Positions 36,247 through 44,899 of a stretch of 64,000 nucleotides of DNA are shown here, one piece after another. The stretch spans positions 372,001-436,000 of the forward strand of contig NZ_JAIRBB010000001.1 in NCBI RefSeq assembly GCF_022008395.1. Reading direction: 5' to 3'. How positions within the stretch are numbered: the first letter of the stretch is position 1; each line of letters starts with the position of its first letter. This DNA comes from Aequorivita xiaoshiensis. GTDB lineage: Bacteria; Bacteroidota; Bacteroidia; Flavobacteriales; Flavobacteriaceae. The notes under the pieces were generated by a model. It was not told where the DNA came from, searched no databases, and saw only the letters and a program-made list of their open reading frames with translations. The position numbers and the translations under genes were made by a program.

Positions 36247-37470
36247 TTGAAACATCTAACTGTAGCACTATTATCCCTTGTCTTATTTACTACCGCTTGT
36301 GAAAGTACGAAAGACGATTTTAATGAAATAATTGAAAAACCCGTGGAGCCAATTGTTGAACAATATGGTTATATTCTAAACGACTTTAATGTGGTTCGAG
36401 ACACTATTCGAAAAGGTGATACTTTCGGGGACATATTAAGCACGAATGGTATTCCCCAAGATAAAATTATGCAGGTTGCCACTAAATTTCGAGATAGTTT
36501 TGACGTGCGTAAATTAAGGGTAGGCAAACCATACGTATTATTAAATTCTAAAGATTCACTTAGTAAAACACAGGTTTTTATTTACGAAAGCAATAAAATA
36601 AACTTTGCTGTTGTCGATTTTAGAGATACATTAACTATTTACAATAGTCAGAAACCTGTTCGATATAAAGAAAAAGAAGCTTCTGGTGTTATTACAAGTT
36701 CACTTTCAGCCACCATGGAAGAACAGAATCTAAGTCCATATATGACCGATCAACTTGCAAATATTTACGCTTGGACTATTAACTTTTTTAAATTACAGGC
36801 AGGAGATCGTTTTAAGGTTGTATATACCGAACGCTATATAGACGATACCATTCCGGCAGGGTTACAAGAAATTAAAGCGGCCTACTTCGAACATAATGGT
36901 AAACCACTGTATGCCTTTAATTATAAATCGGATTCCTTAGGGAAAATTTCAGGTTACTATGACGAAAATGCTAACAACTTAAAAAGAGCCTTTTTAAAAT
37001 CACCGGTGAAATTTAGTAGAATATCCTCTCGTTATAATTTAAAAAGACGCATTAAATACTACGGCTTTAAACTTAGACCACATAGGGGAACCGATTTTGC
37101 CGCACCCGTAGGTACACCTATACTGGCAACGGCAGATGGTGTAGTTACTAAATCGGAATATAGAGGAGGTAATGGAAACTATGTGAAAATAAGACATAAC
37201 GGCACTTACGAAACACAATACTTACACATGAAAGCCCGAAAAGTGAAAGTAGGTCAGAACGTAAGCCAAGGAGATGTTATTGGTTGGATTGGAATGACGG
37301 GAAATACTAGCGGTCCACATGTGTGCTATAGATTTTGGAAAAACGGAAAACAAGTTGATCCATTTAAAGACGACACTCCATTTTCTGAACCACTCCCTAA
37401 AGCTTTTCACGAAGAATATTTTGCCAATCTCATGCCGGTTAAAGACCAATTAGACTGCATCGTTTTCTAA
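36247..37470 (+). CDS. M23-family peptidoglycan metallopeptidase, lipoprotein, TTG start
   Basis: A 407-residue probable lipoprotein (signal peptide ending TTAC, Cys18) acting on cell-wall cross-links. After a LysM/OapA-like N-domain (RKGDTFGDILSTNGIPQDKI) comes the M23 domain with the zinc-site HRGTDFAAPVGTPI motif (His and Asp, ~residue 278), a YLHMKAR strand and the distal motif GPHVCYRFWKNGKQVD. In LytM-type enzymes the distal motif is HxH; here it is HVC. The TTG at 36247 is needed to give a complete signal peptide (MKHLTVALLSLVL), and no ATG upstream fits. I recall the HVC form in related Bacteroidota proteins, so it is probably a family variant rather than decay. Confidence 0.9.
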   Translation: MKHLTVALLSLVLFTTACESTKDDFNEIIEKPVEPIVEQYGYILNDFNVVRDTIRKGDTFGDILSTNGIPQDKIMQVATKFRDSFDVRKLRVGKPYVLLNSKDSLSKTQVFIYESNKINFAVVDFRDTLTIYNSQKPVRYKEKEASGVITSSLSATMEEQNLSPYMTDQLANIYAWTINFFKLQAGDRFKVVYTERYIDDTIPAGLQEIKAAYFEHNGKPLYAFNYKSDSLGKISGYYDENANNLKRAFLKSPVKFSRISSRYNLKRRIKYYGFKLRPHRGTDFAAPVGTPILATADGVVTKSEYRGGNGNYVKIRHNGTYETQYLHMKARKVKVGQNVSQGDVIGWIGMTGNTSGPHVCYRFWKNGKQVDPFKDDTPFSEPLPKAFHEEYFANLMPVKDQLDCIVF

Positions 37471-37481
37471 ACTTTAAAAAT

Positions 37482-37502
37482 GTTAATAACCTTGTTATTA
37501 AC
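37482..37502. repeat. 9-bp inverted repeat after the M23 peptidase gene
   Basis: GTTAATAAC (37482-37490), CTT, GTTATTAAC (37494-37502). Very AT-rich and without a T-tract; it may be a weak terminator or an operator upstream of the TonB receptor. Confidence 0.45.
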
Positions 37503-37567
37503 TAACATGCAAATCCTCAAGGTATTATAGTTTAAATTTTATCTTTATTCAGTAGAAATATTCTCTT

Positions 37568-37621
37568 AACTATTTCTTAAAGAAAATAGTTGGTAGTAAC
37601 CTCTTTAAGATTGTATTTTTG
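37568..37621 (+). promoter_or_regulatory. promoter of TonB receptor 1 with overlapping palindrome
   Basis: TTG (37590-37592), 21 bp, TATTTTTG (37614-37621) is a good Bacteroidota promoter, 30 bp before the ATG. A perfect inverted repeat, AACTATTT (37568-37575) with AAATAGTT (37584-37591), overlaps the -33 TTG, as a repressor operator would. Confidence 0.6.
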
Positions 37622-37651
37622 CCGAAATTTTTAAACCTAAAATTTAAATTC

Positions 37652-40285
37652 ATGAAAAAACTATTACTTATTGTTTTTTTCCTTGGCAGCATTGCTGCTT
37701 TTTCACAAACAACGGTTACCGGTACGGTAGTCGATTCTGAAACGAACAGTCCGTTAGCTGGCGCTAACGTGATTGAGACCGGCACAACAAATGGTGCCAT
37801 TACCGATTTTGACGGAAACTTCACTTTGCAGACATCATCAAAAACGGGTACACTTACTATTTCATATATTGGTTACAATGCTCAAAAAGTACAATATAAT
37901 GCAGTAGGCAATGCAGCAAATCTAGGAACAGTTAAAATTACTGTAGATTCTGACGCCTTAGAAGAAGTGGTTATTGTAGGAAGAGGAATTATCGATCTAG
38001 CAAAAGATCGCCAAACTCCAATAGCTGTTTCTACTATTACATCAGCAGAAATTCAGGCTAAAGCTGTTGGTAACGTTGAATTTCCTGAGGCAATCAAAAG
38101 CACGCCTAGTGTTTATGTATCAAACCAAGCTGGAGGATTTGGAGATTCGCAAATGTTTTTACGAGGGTTTGACCAAACGAATACTGCCTTCCTCTTAAAC
38201 GGACAACCAATTAATGGTATGGAAGACGGTAGAATGTATTGGTCTAACTGGTCGGGTATAAGCGATGTTGCTAATGCCATTCAAGTTCAAAGAGGTTTAG
38301 GTTCTTCTAAACTAGCTATTTCTTCGGTTGGAGGAACAGTTAACATTATTTCTCGTGCTGCTGGTAGAAAAGAAGGCGGTTTTGCACGTTTTATGACAGG
38401 TAATGACAGTTACTTTAAAGGGACATTAAGTTACGACTCTGGCTTAAAAGGAAAGTGGGCGTATAGTATTATGCTAGATCACTGGCAAGCACATAGAAAA
38501 TATTCTGATGGAACTGCAGGTCAGGGACAAAATTATTTTATAGGAGTTGGATTTGTGCCTAATGATACTCATTCATTTAATTTCTTATTGACAGGTGCTC
38601 CACAATGGCACGATCAAAACTTTTCTGACGACTTAGAAAATTACGACCTATATGGAAAGCGCTACAACAGTAACTCAGGTTTTTATAACGGAGAGCGATA
38701 TACTTTCAGAAGAAATTACTACCACAAACCAATCATGAACCTAAACTGGGATTGGAATATCAGTGAGAAAACAAATCTATCGTCTGTATTATATGCATCA
38801 TTTGGACGTGGTGGTGGAACAGGACCACTAGGTAGTTCTAGAAATATTGTACGTAATGAAAACGGTGAAATTGATTTTGATGCAATTGAAGAAAACAATA
38901 TCACTGGTGCTGATAATGGTATCGGAAGTTACGGAATGGGTTCTGTAGTTCGTAGAATGTCTGTAAATAATCACAACTGGTATGGATTTTTAACGAACCT
39001 AGAAAGTCTAGTGAGTGATAACTTTACGTTTAATGTAGGATTAGACACTCGTTTTTATACTGGACATCACTATCGCCAGTTAAACGATCTTATGGGGCTT
39101 CAAGGCTTTAATGACAATTTTGGATATGATGGAATTCGCGGTGATGGTTATGTATTAAATGAAACTTTTGAAGCCAATCCATGGTCTGCATTATTTAACA
39201 GTGCTGACGAAGATCAACGTTATTCTTATGATTATTCAGAACACATCAATTACATTGGTGGATTTGGACAAGCTGAATACAAAACCGATAATTTCTCTGC
39301 CTTCGTTCAAGGAGCAGTATCAACTCAAAGTTACCAAAGAGAAGGCCGTGCTCCTGGTAAAGAAGTAAATGGAGTTAATGGTTTAGGTAAATCTGAAAAA
39401 GTTAACAAAGTTGGATACAACCTTAAAGGGGGTATGGGATATACTTTTATCGAAAACAACACGCTTTTTGTAAATGCTGGATACTACTCAAGACAACCGT
39501 TCCTAGATAATATATTCGAAGATGTTAGAAATTCGAATTATATTTTAGAAGGTGAGAATGAAATTGAAAATGAAGAGATTCTTGGTGTAGAGGCAGGTTA
39601 CAGAGTTCGTGCTGGCAGATTTAGTTTAGATCTAAATGCTTATTATACGAGTTGGGGTAACAGATTCTTAGGCGGAAGTTTTATCGAAGGTGACCCTGAT
39701 TCAACCAACCCAATAGAACAAGTTGATCGCTACCAAAGATTTACTGACATCACACAAGTTCATAAAGGATTTGAATTTGAAGGTAAATACCGTTACTCTA
39801 GCGACTTCATGATTAGAGCGTTTGGTAGTATTGGAAATTGGAAATACGATGGTGAAACCCCTTTTGAAACTAGACAAGATGAAAATAACAATCTACTAGA
39901 AGAAGGTACTGTAAACCTTACAGGTACAAAAATTGGTAATGCACCACAAACATCATTTGGTTTTGGTTTTAAATACACTATTGTTGATGGACTTAGTGTA
40001 GATGCAGATTACAATATCTACACAGACCTTTATGGCTTTGTAAACGCTAAAGATGTTGTTGAAGCATCACAAAACAACGAAGTTTACCAAGCTGAACGCC
40101 TTAACCCATATAGTGTGTTAGATGCCGGTCTTTCTTACAAGTTTGACTTTGGAGGAAATGATTTAACCTTCCGTGCAAACGTTTACAACGTTACTAACGA
40201 AATGTACTTGAGTCAAAAAGATACTTACGGATTTTACTACGGTAACGGAAGAACTTGGAACGCAAGTCTACGTTACGACTTCTAA
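37652..40285 (+). CDS. TonB-dependent receptor with carboxypeptidase-regulatory N-domain (receptor 1)
   Basis: An 877-residue outer-membrane transporter. Signal peptide about residues 1-19 (ending AAFSQ); a carboxypeptidase D regulatory-like domain (~20-100, VTGTVVDSETNSPLAGANV); a TonB-box-like stretch (ALEEVVIVG); plug domain with YVSNQAGGFGDSQMFLRGFDQ; and a 22-strand-type barrel ending NASLRYDF. The plug carries MYWSNWSGISDV, a motif shared with the receptor at 42116-44875, so the two are related. The substrate is unknown. The ATG at 37652 is chosen over an in-frame upstream start at 37619, which would overlap the -7 box. Confidence 0.95.
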   Translation: MKKLLLIVFFLGSIAAFSQTTVTGTVVDSETNSPLAGANVIETGTTNGAITDFDGNFTLQTSSKTGTLTISYIGYNAQKVQYNAVGNAANLGTVKITVDSDALEEVVIVGRGIIDLAKDRQTPIAVSTITSAEIQAKAVGNVEFPEAIKSTPSVYVSNQAGGFGDSQMFLRGFDQTNTAFLLNGQPINGMEDGRMYWSNWSGISDVANAIQVQRGLGSSKLAISSVGGTVNIISRAAGRKEGGFARFMTGNDSYFKGTLSYDSGLKGKWAYSIMLDHWQAHRKYSDGTAGQGQNYFIGVGFVPNDTHSFNFLLTGAPQWHDQNFSDDLENYDLYGKRYNSNSGFYNGERYTFRRNYYHKPIMNLNWDWNISEKTNLSSVLYASFGRGGGTGPLGSSRNIVRNENGEIDFDAIEENNITGADNGIGSYGMGSVVRRMSVNNHNWYGFLTNLESLVSDNFTFNVGLDTRFYTGHHYRQLNDLMGLQGFNDNFGYDGIRGDGYVLNETFEANPWSALFNSADEDQRYSYDYSEHINYIGGFGQAEYKTDNFSAFVQGAVSTQSYQREGRAPGKEVNGVNGLGKSEKVNKVGYNLKGGMGYTFIENNTLFVNAGYYSRQPFLDNIFEDVRNSNYILEGENEIENEEILGVEAGYRVRAGRFSLDLNAYYTSWGNRFLGGSFIEGDPDSTNPIEQVDRYQRFTDITQVHKGFEFEGKYRYSSDFMIRAFGSIGNWKYDGETPFETRQDENNNLLEEGTVNLTGTKIGNAPQTSFGFGFKYTIVDGLSVDADYNIYTDLYGFVNAKDVVEASQNNEVYQAERLNPYSVLDAGLSYKFDFGGNDLTFRANVYNVTNEMYLSQKDTYGFYYGNGRTWNASLRYDF

Positions 40286-40306
40286 TACTCAGTATTATAC
40301 ATAATG

Positions 40307-40333
40307 AAAATGCCCCGGAATTCGGGGCATTTT
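40307..40333 (+). terminator. intrinsic terminator of TonB receptor 1
   Basis: AAAATGCCCCG (40307-40317) pairs with CGGGGCATTTT (40323-40333) around GAATT, and T residues continue. Confidence 0.92.
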
Positions 40334-40400
40334 TTATTTCCTAATATTTCATCTGCAAATAATTGAGAACTCAAAAGAAGGTTTAAAAGGGTATATATCT

Positions 40401-40408
40401 TATATTTG
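40401..40408 (+). promoter_or_regulatory. -7 box for the small membrane protein gene
   Basis: TATATTTG fits TAnnTTTG and lies 18 bp before the ATG at 40427. It includes the TTG that would otherwise be read as a start codon. No clear -33 TTG is present. Confidence 0.45.
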
Positions 40409-40426
40409 AAAAAAATAAAAATCACT

Positions 40427-40867
40427 ATGGCTAATACTCTACATTTTATTCATTCTTATTGGGCTTACTTAGTGCTACTAATTGTAGTACTAGCAACTAT
40501 CAACGCATTGGCTGGATTCTTTTCAAAAAGAGAATACGGTGCAAAAGATTTTAGAATTTCTCTTTTTGCATTAATAGTTACCCACATCCAATTACTTATT
40601 GGTATAATTCTTTATGTTACTTCTCCATTAGGTTTACAAAATATCACAAACAATGGGATGGGTGTTGTTATGAAAGATTCTACTTTTAGACTATACGCAG
40701 TTGAGCATCCGATGATGATGATTTTAACTGTTGTTTTTATTACAATTGGTTATTCAAAACACAAAAAGAATTTACTTTCAAACAAAAAATTTAAAACACT
40801 TGCTATATTTTACACAATTGGATTGGTACTTATGCTAAGTAGAATCCCTTGGTCACAATGGTTTTAA
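40427..40867 (+). CDS. four-helix membrane protein, cytochrome b-like in layout
   Basis: A 146-residue protein with four hydrophobic helices and a short N-terminus bearing HFIHSYWAYLVLL. Histidines lie at equivalent places near helix starts (HFIHSYW, VTHIQLLIG, VEHPMMMI), as in small haem-binding membrane proteins, but this is not proof of haem. Similar proteins are common in Flavobacteriaceae under vague names. The ATG at 40427 (MANTLHFIH) is preferred to an in-frame TTG at 40406 that is part of the -7 box. It is a single gene ending at a strong palindromic terminator. Confidence 0.7.
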   Translation: MANTLHFIHSYWAYLVLLIVVLATINALAGFFSKREYGAKDFRISLFALIVTHIQLLIGIILYVTSPLGLQNITNNGMGVVMKDSTFRLYAVEHPMMMILTVVFITIGYSKHKKNLLSNKKFKTLAIFYTIGLVLMLSRIPWSQWF

Positions 40868-40885
40868 CAAATAGGTTTCTAAAAT

Positions 40886-40919
40886 AAAAAAGGCACTCTT
40901 AATTAAGAGTGCCTTTTTT
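40886..40919. terminator. bidirectional terminator between convergent genes
   Basis: A perfect palindrome with 17-bp arms (40886-40902 and 40903-40919; core GGCACTCTTAATTAAGAGTGCC split between the arms) with A/T runs on both sides. It serves the membrane protein gene (+) and the endonuclease-family gene (-). Confidence 0.92.
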
Positions 40920-40943
40920 ATTTTACCAATAGCACTAATGGAA

Positions 40944-41993
40944 TTAACTCTTTTCTTTAATCAAATAAATATATACCGGAAAATGGTCGCTATATCCTCC
41001 TGTAAATCCACCAGAAAAACTTCGAAAAGGATACCCTTTGTAACGGCCCCGTTGATTAATTAAATAATTTTTATTGAAAATTCCGGCCTTATAAAACCTA
41101 TACGATGAATAGTCTCTTATAGTTAATTCGGTAGATATAATTATCTGATCAAACAAATTCCAATTATCGCGGTAAGCAAGTGTTCCCTGACCTTTTTTGT
41201 ATAACCCTTCCATTGGGTTATAAAATTCTTTCAGTTTTAAAGCTTTAATTCTACCCTTCGCTTTGAGGATTTTCTTAATACTTGAGTTTATAGGATCATC
41301 ATTAAAATCACCCATATTTATGATTTTTGAATAAGGGTCTTCACTAAATAATGAGTCTATAATTCTCTTATTAAGTTGGGCCGCGCGAATTCTTTTTGGA
41401 CGGCTTCTCTCTTCACCCCCTCTCCGAGAAGGCCAATGGTTAACAATAAAACTAATTTTTTCACCATCCAACATTCCACTTACCAATAATTGATCACGAG
41501 TATATACACGTTTACTAGTATCCACATCGTCATAAATTAATAATTCCTTAGCTACATAGTTAATTGGGGTAAACAATTTTTTCTTGTAAAGAAGAGCGAC
41601 ATCAATCCCTCGACGATCTGGACTATCAAAATGAACAATTCCATAATCGTCTTTCAACAAGTGCTTATGGTTTACAAGATCTTCTAAAACTCGTCTATTC
41701 TCTATTTCACATAAACCTATTAACGCTGGCGATGTTCCCGATTGATCTGCGCCTATTTCAGAAATAACTTTAGCAATATTGGCAATTTTAGCTTCGTATA
41801 TTTCTTTGGTCCAATTATTCTTCCCATCAGGAGTAAAATCATCATCGAAGGTTAAGGGATCATTTTCATAATCGAAAAGGTTTTCGACATTGTAAAATGC
41901 TATAGTTAAAATTTTAAACTCTTTATTATCCTGAGCAACCGACGAAGAATGAAAAGAAATTAAAAATATCAACGTATAAATTAGAGACTTCAT
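40944..41993 (-). CDS. exported endonuclease/exonuclease/phosphatase-family protein
   Basis: A 349-residue exported phosphoesterase: signal peptide about residues 1-20 (ending SSVAQ), then an EEP (DNase I-like) fold. Catalytic and metal motifs are in order: AFYNVENLFDYEND near residue 32, GLCEIENRRVL (Glu) near 93, NHWPSRRGG near 187, NMGDFNDDP (Asp/Asn) near 225 and a final YSDHFPVYI (Asp-His). It is divergent from the TonB receptor/DUF5689 operon across 122 bp. The three families are often neighbours in Flavobacteriaceae, so a joint extracellular role on nucleic acids or other phosphodiesters is likely; the substrate is not shown. Confidence 0.92.
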   Translation of the reverse strand: MKSLIYTLIFLISFHSSSVAQDNKEFKILTIAFYNVENLFDYENDPLTFDDDFTPDGKNNWTKEIYEAKIANIAKVISEIGADQSGTSPALIGLCEIENRRVLEDLVNHKHLLKDDYGIVHFDSPDRRGIDVALLYKKKLFTPINYVAKELLIYDDVDTSKRVYTRDQLLVSGMLDGEKISFIVNHWPSRRGGEERSRPKRIRAAQLNKRIIDSLFSEDPYSKIINMGDFNDDPINSSIKKILKAKGRIKALKLKEFYNPMEGLYKKGQGTLAYRDNWNLFDQIIISTELTIRDYSSYRFYKAGIFNKNYLINQRGRYKGYPFRSFSGGFTGGYSDHFPVYIYLIKEKS

Positions 41994-42036
41994 AATAAAC
42001 TTTTAATACACAATATTATTCATCTAAGTTACTGAA

Positions 42037-42068
42037 TTTGTGATAGTTATAAAATTAATTTATATTTG
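42037..42068 (+). promoter_or_regulatory. Bacteroidota-type promoter of TonB receptor 2 operon
   Basis: TTTG (42037-42040), 20 bp, TATATTTG (42061-42068): a textbook match, 47 bp before the receptor ATG. Confidence 0.75.
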
Positions 42069-42115
42069 ATTATTCAAACTAAGAGAAATAACCATGACAA
42101 ATAAATTTAAGCAGG

Positions 42116-44875
42116 ATGAAATATGTTTTTTTAACATTTTGTGTAACTTTATTTGCAGGGATTTTAGCCTATTCGCAAGACAATTCCATATCTGGAAAAG
42201 TTGTTGATACTTATTCTAGCGAACCGATATCTGAGGCTATAGTTAACATTCAGAACAGTGACTTTAGCACACTAACTAATTCAGCTGGAGAATTCAATTT
42301 TCTACAAAAAAATCTCCCAAAGGGAGAACAAATTATAAAAATTTCCAAACCTGGCTATAAAAGTATATACATTCCAATAATAATTCAAATTGATAGACCT
42401 ATATATCTAAAAGCTATTCTTTTAGAAGTAGATCTAGATGCACTTGAATCTGAAATTGGAATAATAAGCTTGTCTGACGACCAATTAGACGAAGACGAAG
42501 GTACATCAGATAATATTTCAGGATTACTTCAAGCATCAAAAGATGTTTTTCTAAATGCGGCATCTTATGATTTTAGTACTACATTTTTCCGTCCAAGAGG
42601 CTATAGTTCAGAACACGGAAAGCTATTGATTAATGGTTTAGAAATGAATAAAATCTACAATGGAAGACCACAATGGAGCAATTGGGGCGGATTAAATGAC
42701 GTACAACGCAATCAGATGTTTTCAATGGGAATGTCTGCAAACGAATATAACTTTGGACACCTTGCTGGGACAACAAACATTATAATGCGAGCGTCTCAAT
42801 ACAGGAAGGGAGGACGTATTTCCTACGCATCTAGTAACCGTAGTTACCGCGGGCGTATTATTGGTTCATATAACAGTGGTTTATCCAAAAAGGGCTGGGC
42901 ATATTCTGTGCTAATAGCAAGACGCTTTGGCGACGAAGGTTATATAAATGGAACTTTGTACGATGCAAATTCATTTTTTGCCTCTGTAGAAAGACAGTTG
43001 AGTAAACATCACAGCTTGAATTTAACTGCTTTTTACACACCCAATAGACGCGGAAAATCTTCTCCGAACACCCAAGAGGTATATGATTTAAAAGGAACTA
43101 AGTATAATGCATATTGGGGAAAACAAAATGGTGAAATCCGCAATTCTAGAATCAGAGAAATCGAAGAACCTATTATAATGTTGAATCATTTCTGGAATAT
43201 TTCTCCAAAAACAGAACTGAACACTAATATTGGTTATCAATTTGGAAAAACAGGAAATAGCCGCTTAGGGTATGACAATGTTCCTAACCCAGACCCAAGT
43301 TACTATAAAAATCTTCCAAGCTACTTTTTATCAGACCCTAACAATCCTGATTATGAAGGAGCTTATAGAGCCTATTCAAGCTTTGTAAACAATGGACAAG
43401 TTAACTGGTTTAATATGTATGAAACCAATATTCTTTACGGAGGAACATCCAGATATTATTTATATGAAGACAGAAATGATGATACACAGCTCTCAGCAAA
43501 TACGATACTAAACTCTCGCCTATCCGATTACATTGAAATAAATGCTTCGTTTAATTATAGAAATTTAAAATCTAGCAACTTCGCCAGTATGAAGGATCTT
43601 TTAGGCGGTATTGAATATTTAGATGTGGATACATTTAATTCAGGCGATGCTGCGCAAAACGATTTAAATAATCCAAATCGACTAATTGGTGTAGGTGATA
43701 AATTTAAATACAACTATGAAATTGATGCTACAAAATACAATGGCTTCGTTCAAGCACAATTTTCCTATTCATCAGTAGACTTTTATGTCGCAGCTAAAGC
43801 AGGGAAAACCAATTATCAACGAAACGGTCTATATCGAAACGGTTCCTATCCTGATACAAATGAATCTCTTGGAAAAAGCAAAAAGTTAAATTTTACAACT
43901 TATGGGGCTAAGGCTGGACTTACCTATAAACTAACTGCAAGGCACGCTCTCGAACTAAACACGGCTTATTTCACAAGTGCTCCTTCAATACGTAATTCAT
44001 TTTCAAACTCACGCCAAAACAACAGTACTGTAATTGGGTTAACAGAAGAGAAAAACATAAATGTCGATGGCAATTATATATTGCGATTTCCATTTATAAA
44101 AGCACGTTTATCGGGATACTACACTTTAATGCAAGATGGCTCAGAGATTTCTTTTTATTATGCCGACGGGATTTCAGTCCCTGGGAGATCATCTACTACA
44201 GCTTTTGTGCAAGAAGTGCTTACTGGCGTAGAAAAGAAAAATATAGGAGCTGAATTAGGTATTGAAGCTCAAGTTACACCTACTATTAAATTAAAAGCCG
44301 CCGCCGCATATGGAGAAAATATCTATAATAGTAATCCGCATCTTTACATAACTTCTGATGACTTAGATGAACCCCGTTTTTTTGGCAAATCTTTTCTTAA
44401 AAATTATAAAATTGCCGGAGGACCTCAACAAGCTTATCAATTAGGTTTTGAATATCGCGATCCAAGATTTTGGTGGTTTGGAGCAACTGCTAATTATTTC
44501 AATCAGGCATATATCAATATATCTCCTCTTACTCGCACCGAAAATTTCTATTTAGATAATGACGGAATGCCCTTTAACGATTATGATCCAGAAAAAGCAC
44601 GGCAATTACTAAAACAGGAAAAGTTTGACCCATATATGTTGGTGAATATTATAGGCGGTAAATCCTGGAGAGTTAAAGGGAAATACATCGGATTTTTTGC
44701 TGTTGTTTCTAATGTTCTAAATAAGCAGTATAAAACGGGAGGCTTTGAGCAAGGTAGAAATTCTAATTTTAGAACACTATCTGCAGACAACGCCAATGAC
44801 ACACCCGTATTTGGATCAAAATATTGGTATGGATACGGAACTACTTATTATTTAAATGCTTACATCCGATTTTGA
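42116..44875 (+). CDS. TonB-dependent receptor, DUF5689-associated (receptor 2)
   Basis: A 919-residue outer-membrane transporter: signal peptide about residues 1-21 (ending ILAYSQ), carboxypeptidase regulatory-like domain (~25-105), plug domain with FFRPRGYSSEHGKLLINGLE and PQWSNWGGLNDVQRNQ near residue 180, then the barrel ending YYLNAYIRF. The WSNW motif in the plug matches receptor 1. It is followed after 24 bp by the DUF5689 lipoprotein gene, which occupies the position a SusD-like partner has in Sus systems. A good promoter precedes it. The neighbouring EEP-family gene suggests that phosphodiester-containing material is imported. Confidence 0.95.
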   Translation: MKYVFLTFCVTLFAGILAYSQDNSISGKVVDTYSSEPISEAIVNIQNSDFSTLTNSAGEFNFLQKNLPKGEQIIKISKPGYKSIYIPIIIQIDRPIYLKAILLEVDLDALESEIGIISLSDDQLDEDEGTSDNISGLLQASKDVFLNAASYDFSTTFFRPRGYSSEHGKLLINGLEMNKIYNGRPQWSNWGGLNDVQRNQMFSMGMSANEYNFGHLAGTTNIIMRASQYRKGGRISYASSNRSYRGRIIGSYNSGLSKKGWAYSVLIARRFGDEGYINGTLYDANSFFASVERQLSKHHSLNLTAFYTPNRRGKSSPNTQEVYDLKGTKYNAYWGKQNGEIRNSRIREIEEPIIMLNHFWNISPKTELNTNIGYQFGKTGNSRLGYDNVPNPDPSYYKNLPSYFLSDPNNPDYEGAYRAYSSFVNNGQVNWFNMYETNILYGGTSRYYLYEDRNDDTQLSANTILNSRLSDYIEINASFNYRNLKSSNFASMKDLLGGIEYLDVDTFNSGDAAQNDLNNPNRLIGVGDKFKYNYEIDATKYNGFVQAQFSYSSVDFYVAAKAGKTNYQRNGLYRNGSYPDTNESLGKSKKLNFTTYGAKAGLTYKLTARHALELNTAYFTSAPSIRNSFSNSRQNNSTVIGLTEEKNINVDGNYILRFPFIKARLSGYYTLMQDGSEISFYYADGISVPGRSSTTAFVQEVLTGVEKKNIGAELGIEAQVTPTIKLKAAAAYGENIYNSNPHLYITSDDLDEPRFFGKSFLKNYKIAGGPQQAYQLGFEYRDPRFWWFGATANYFNQAYINISPLTRTENFYLDNDGMPFNDYDPEKARQLLKQEKFDPYMLVNIIGGKSWRVKGKYIGFFAVVSNVLNKQYKTGGFEQGRNSNFRTLSADNANDTPVFGSKYWYGYGTTYYLNAYIRF

Positions 44876-44899
44876 TTAAGAACCGTAATTTTTTTAATT

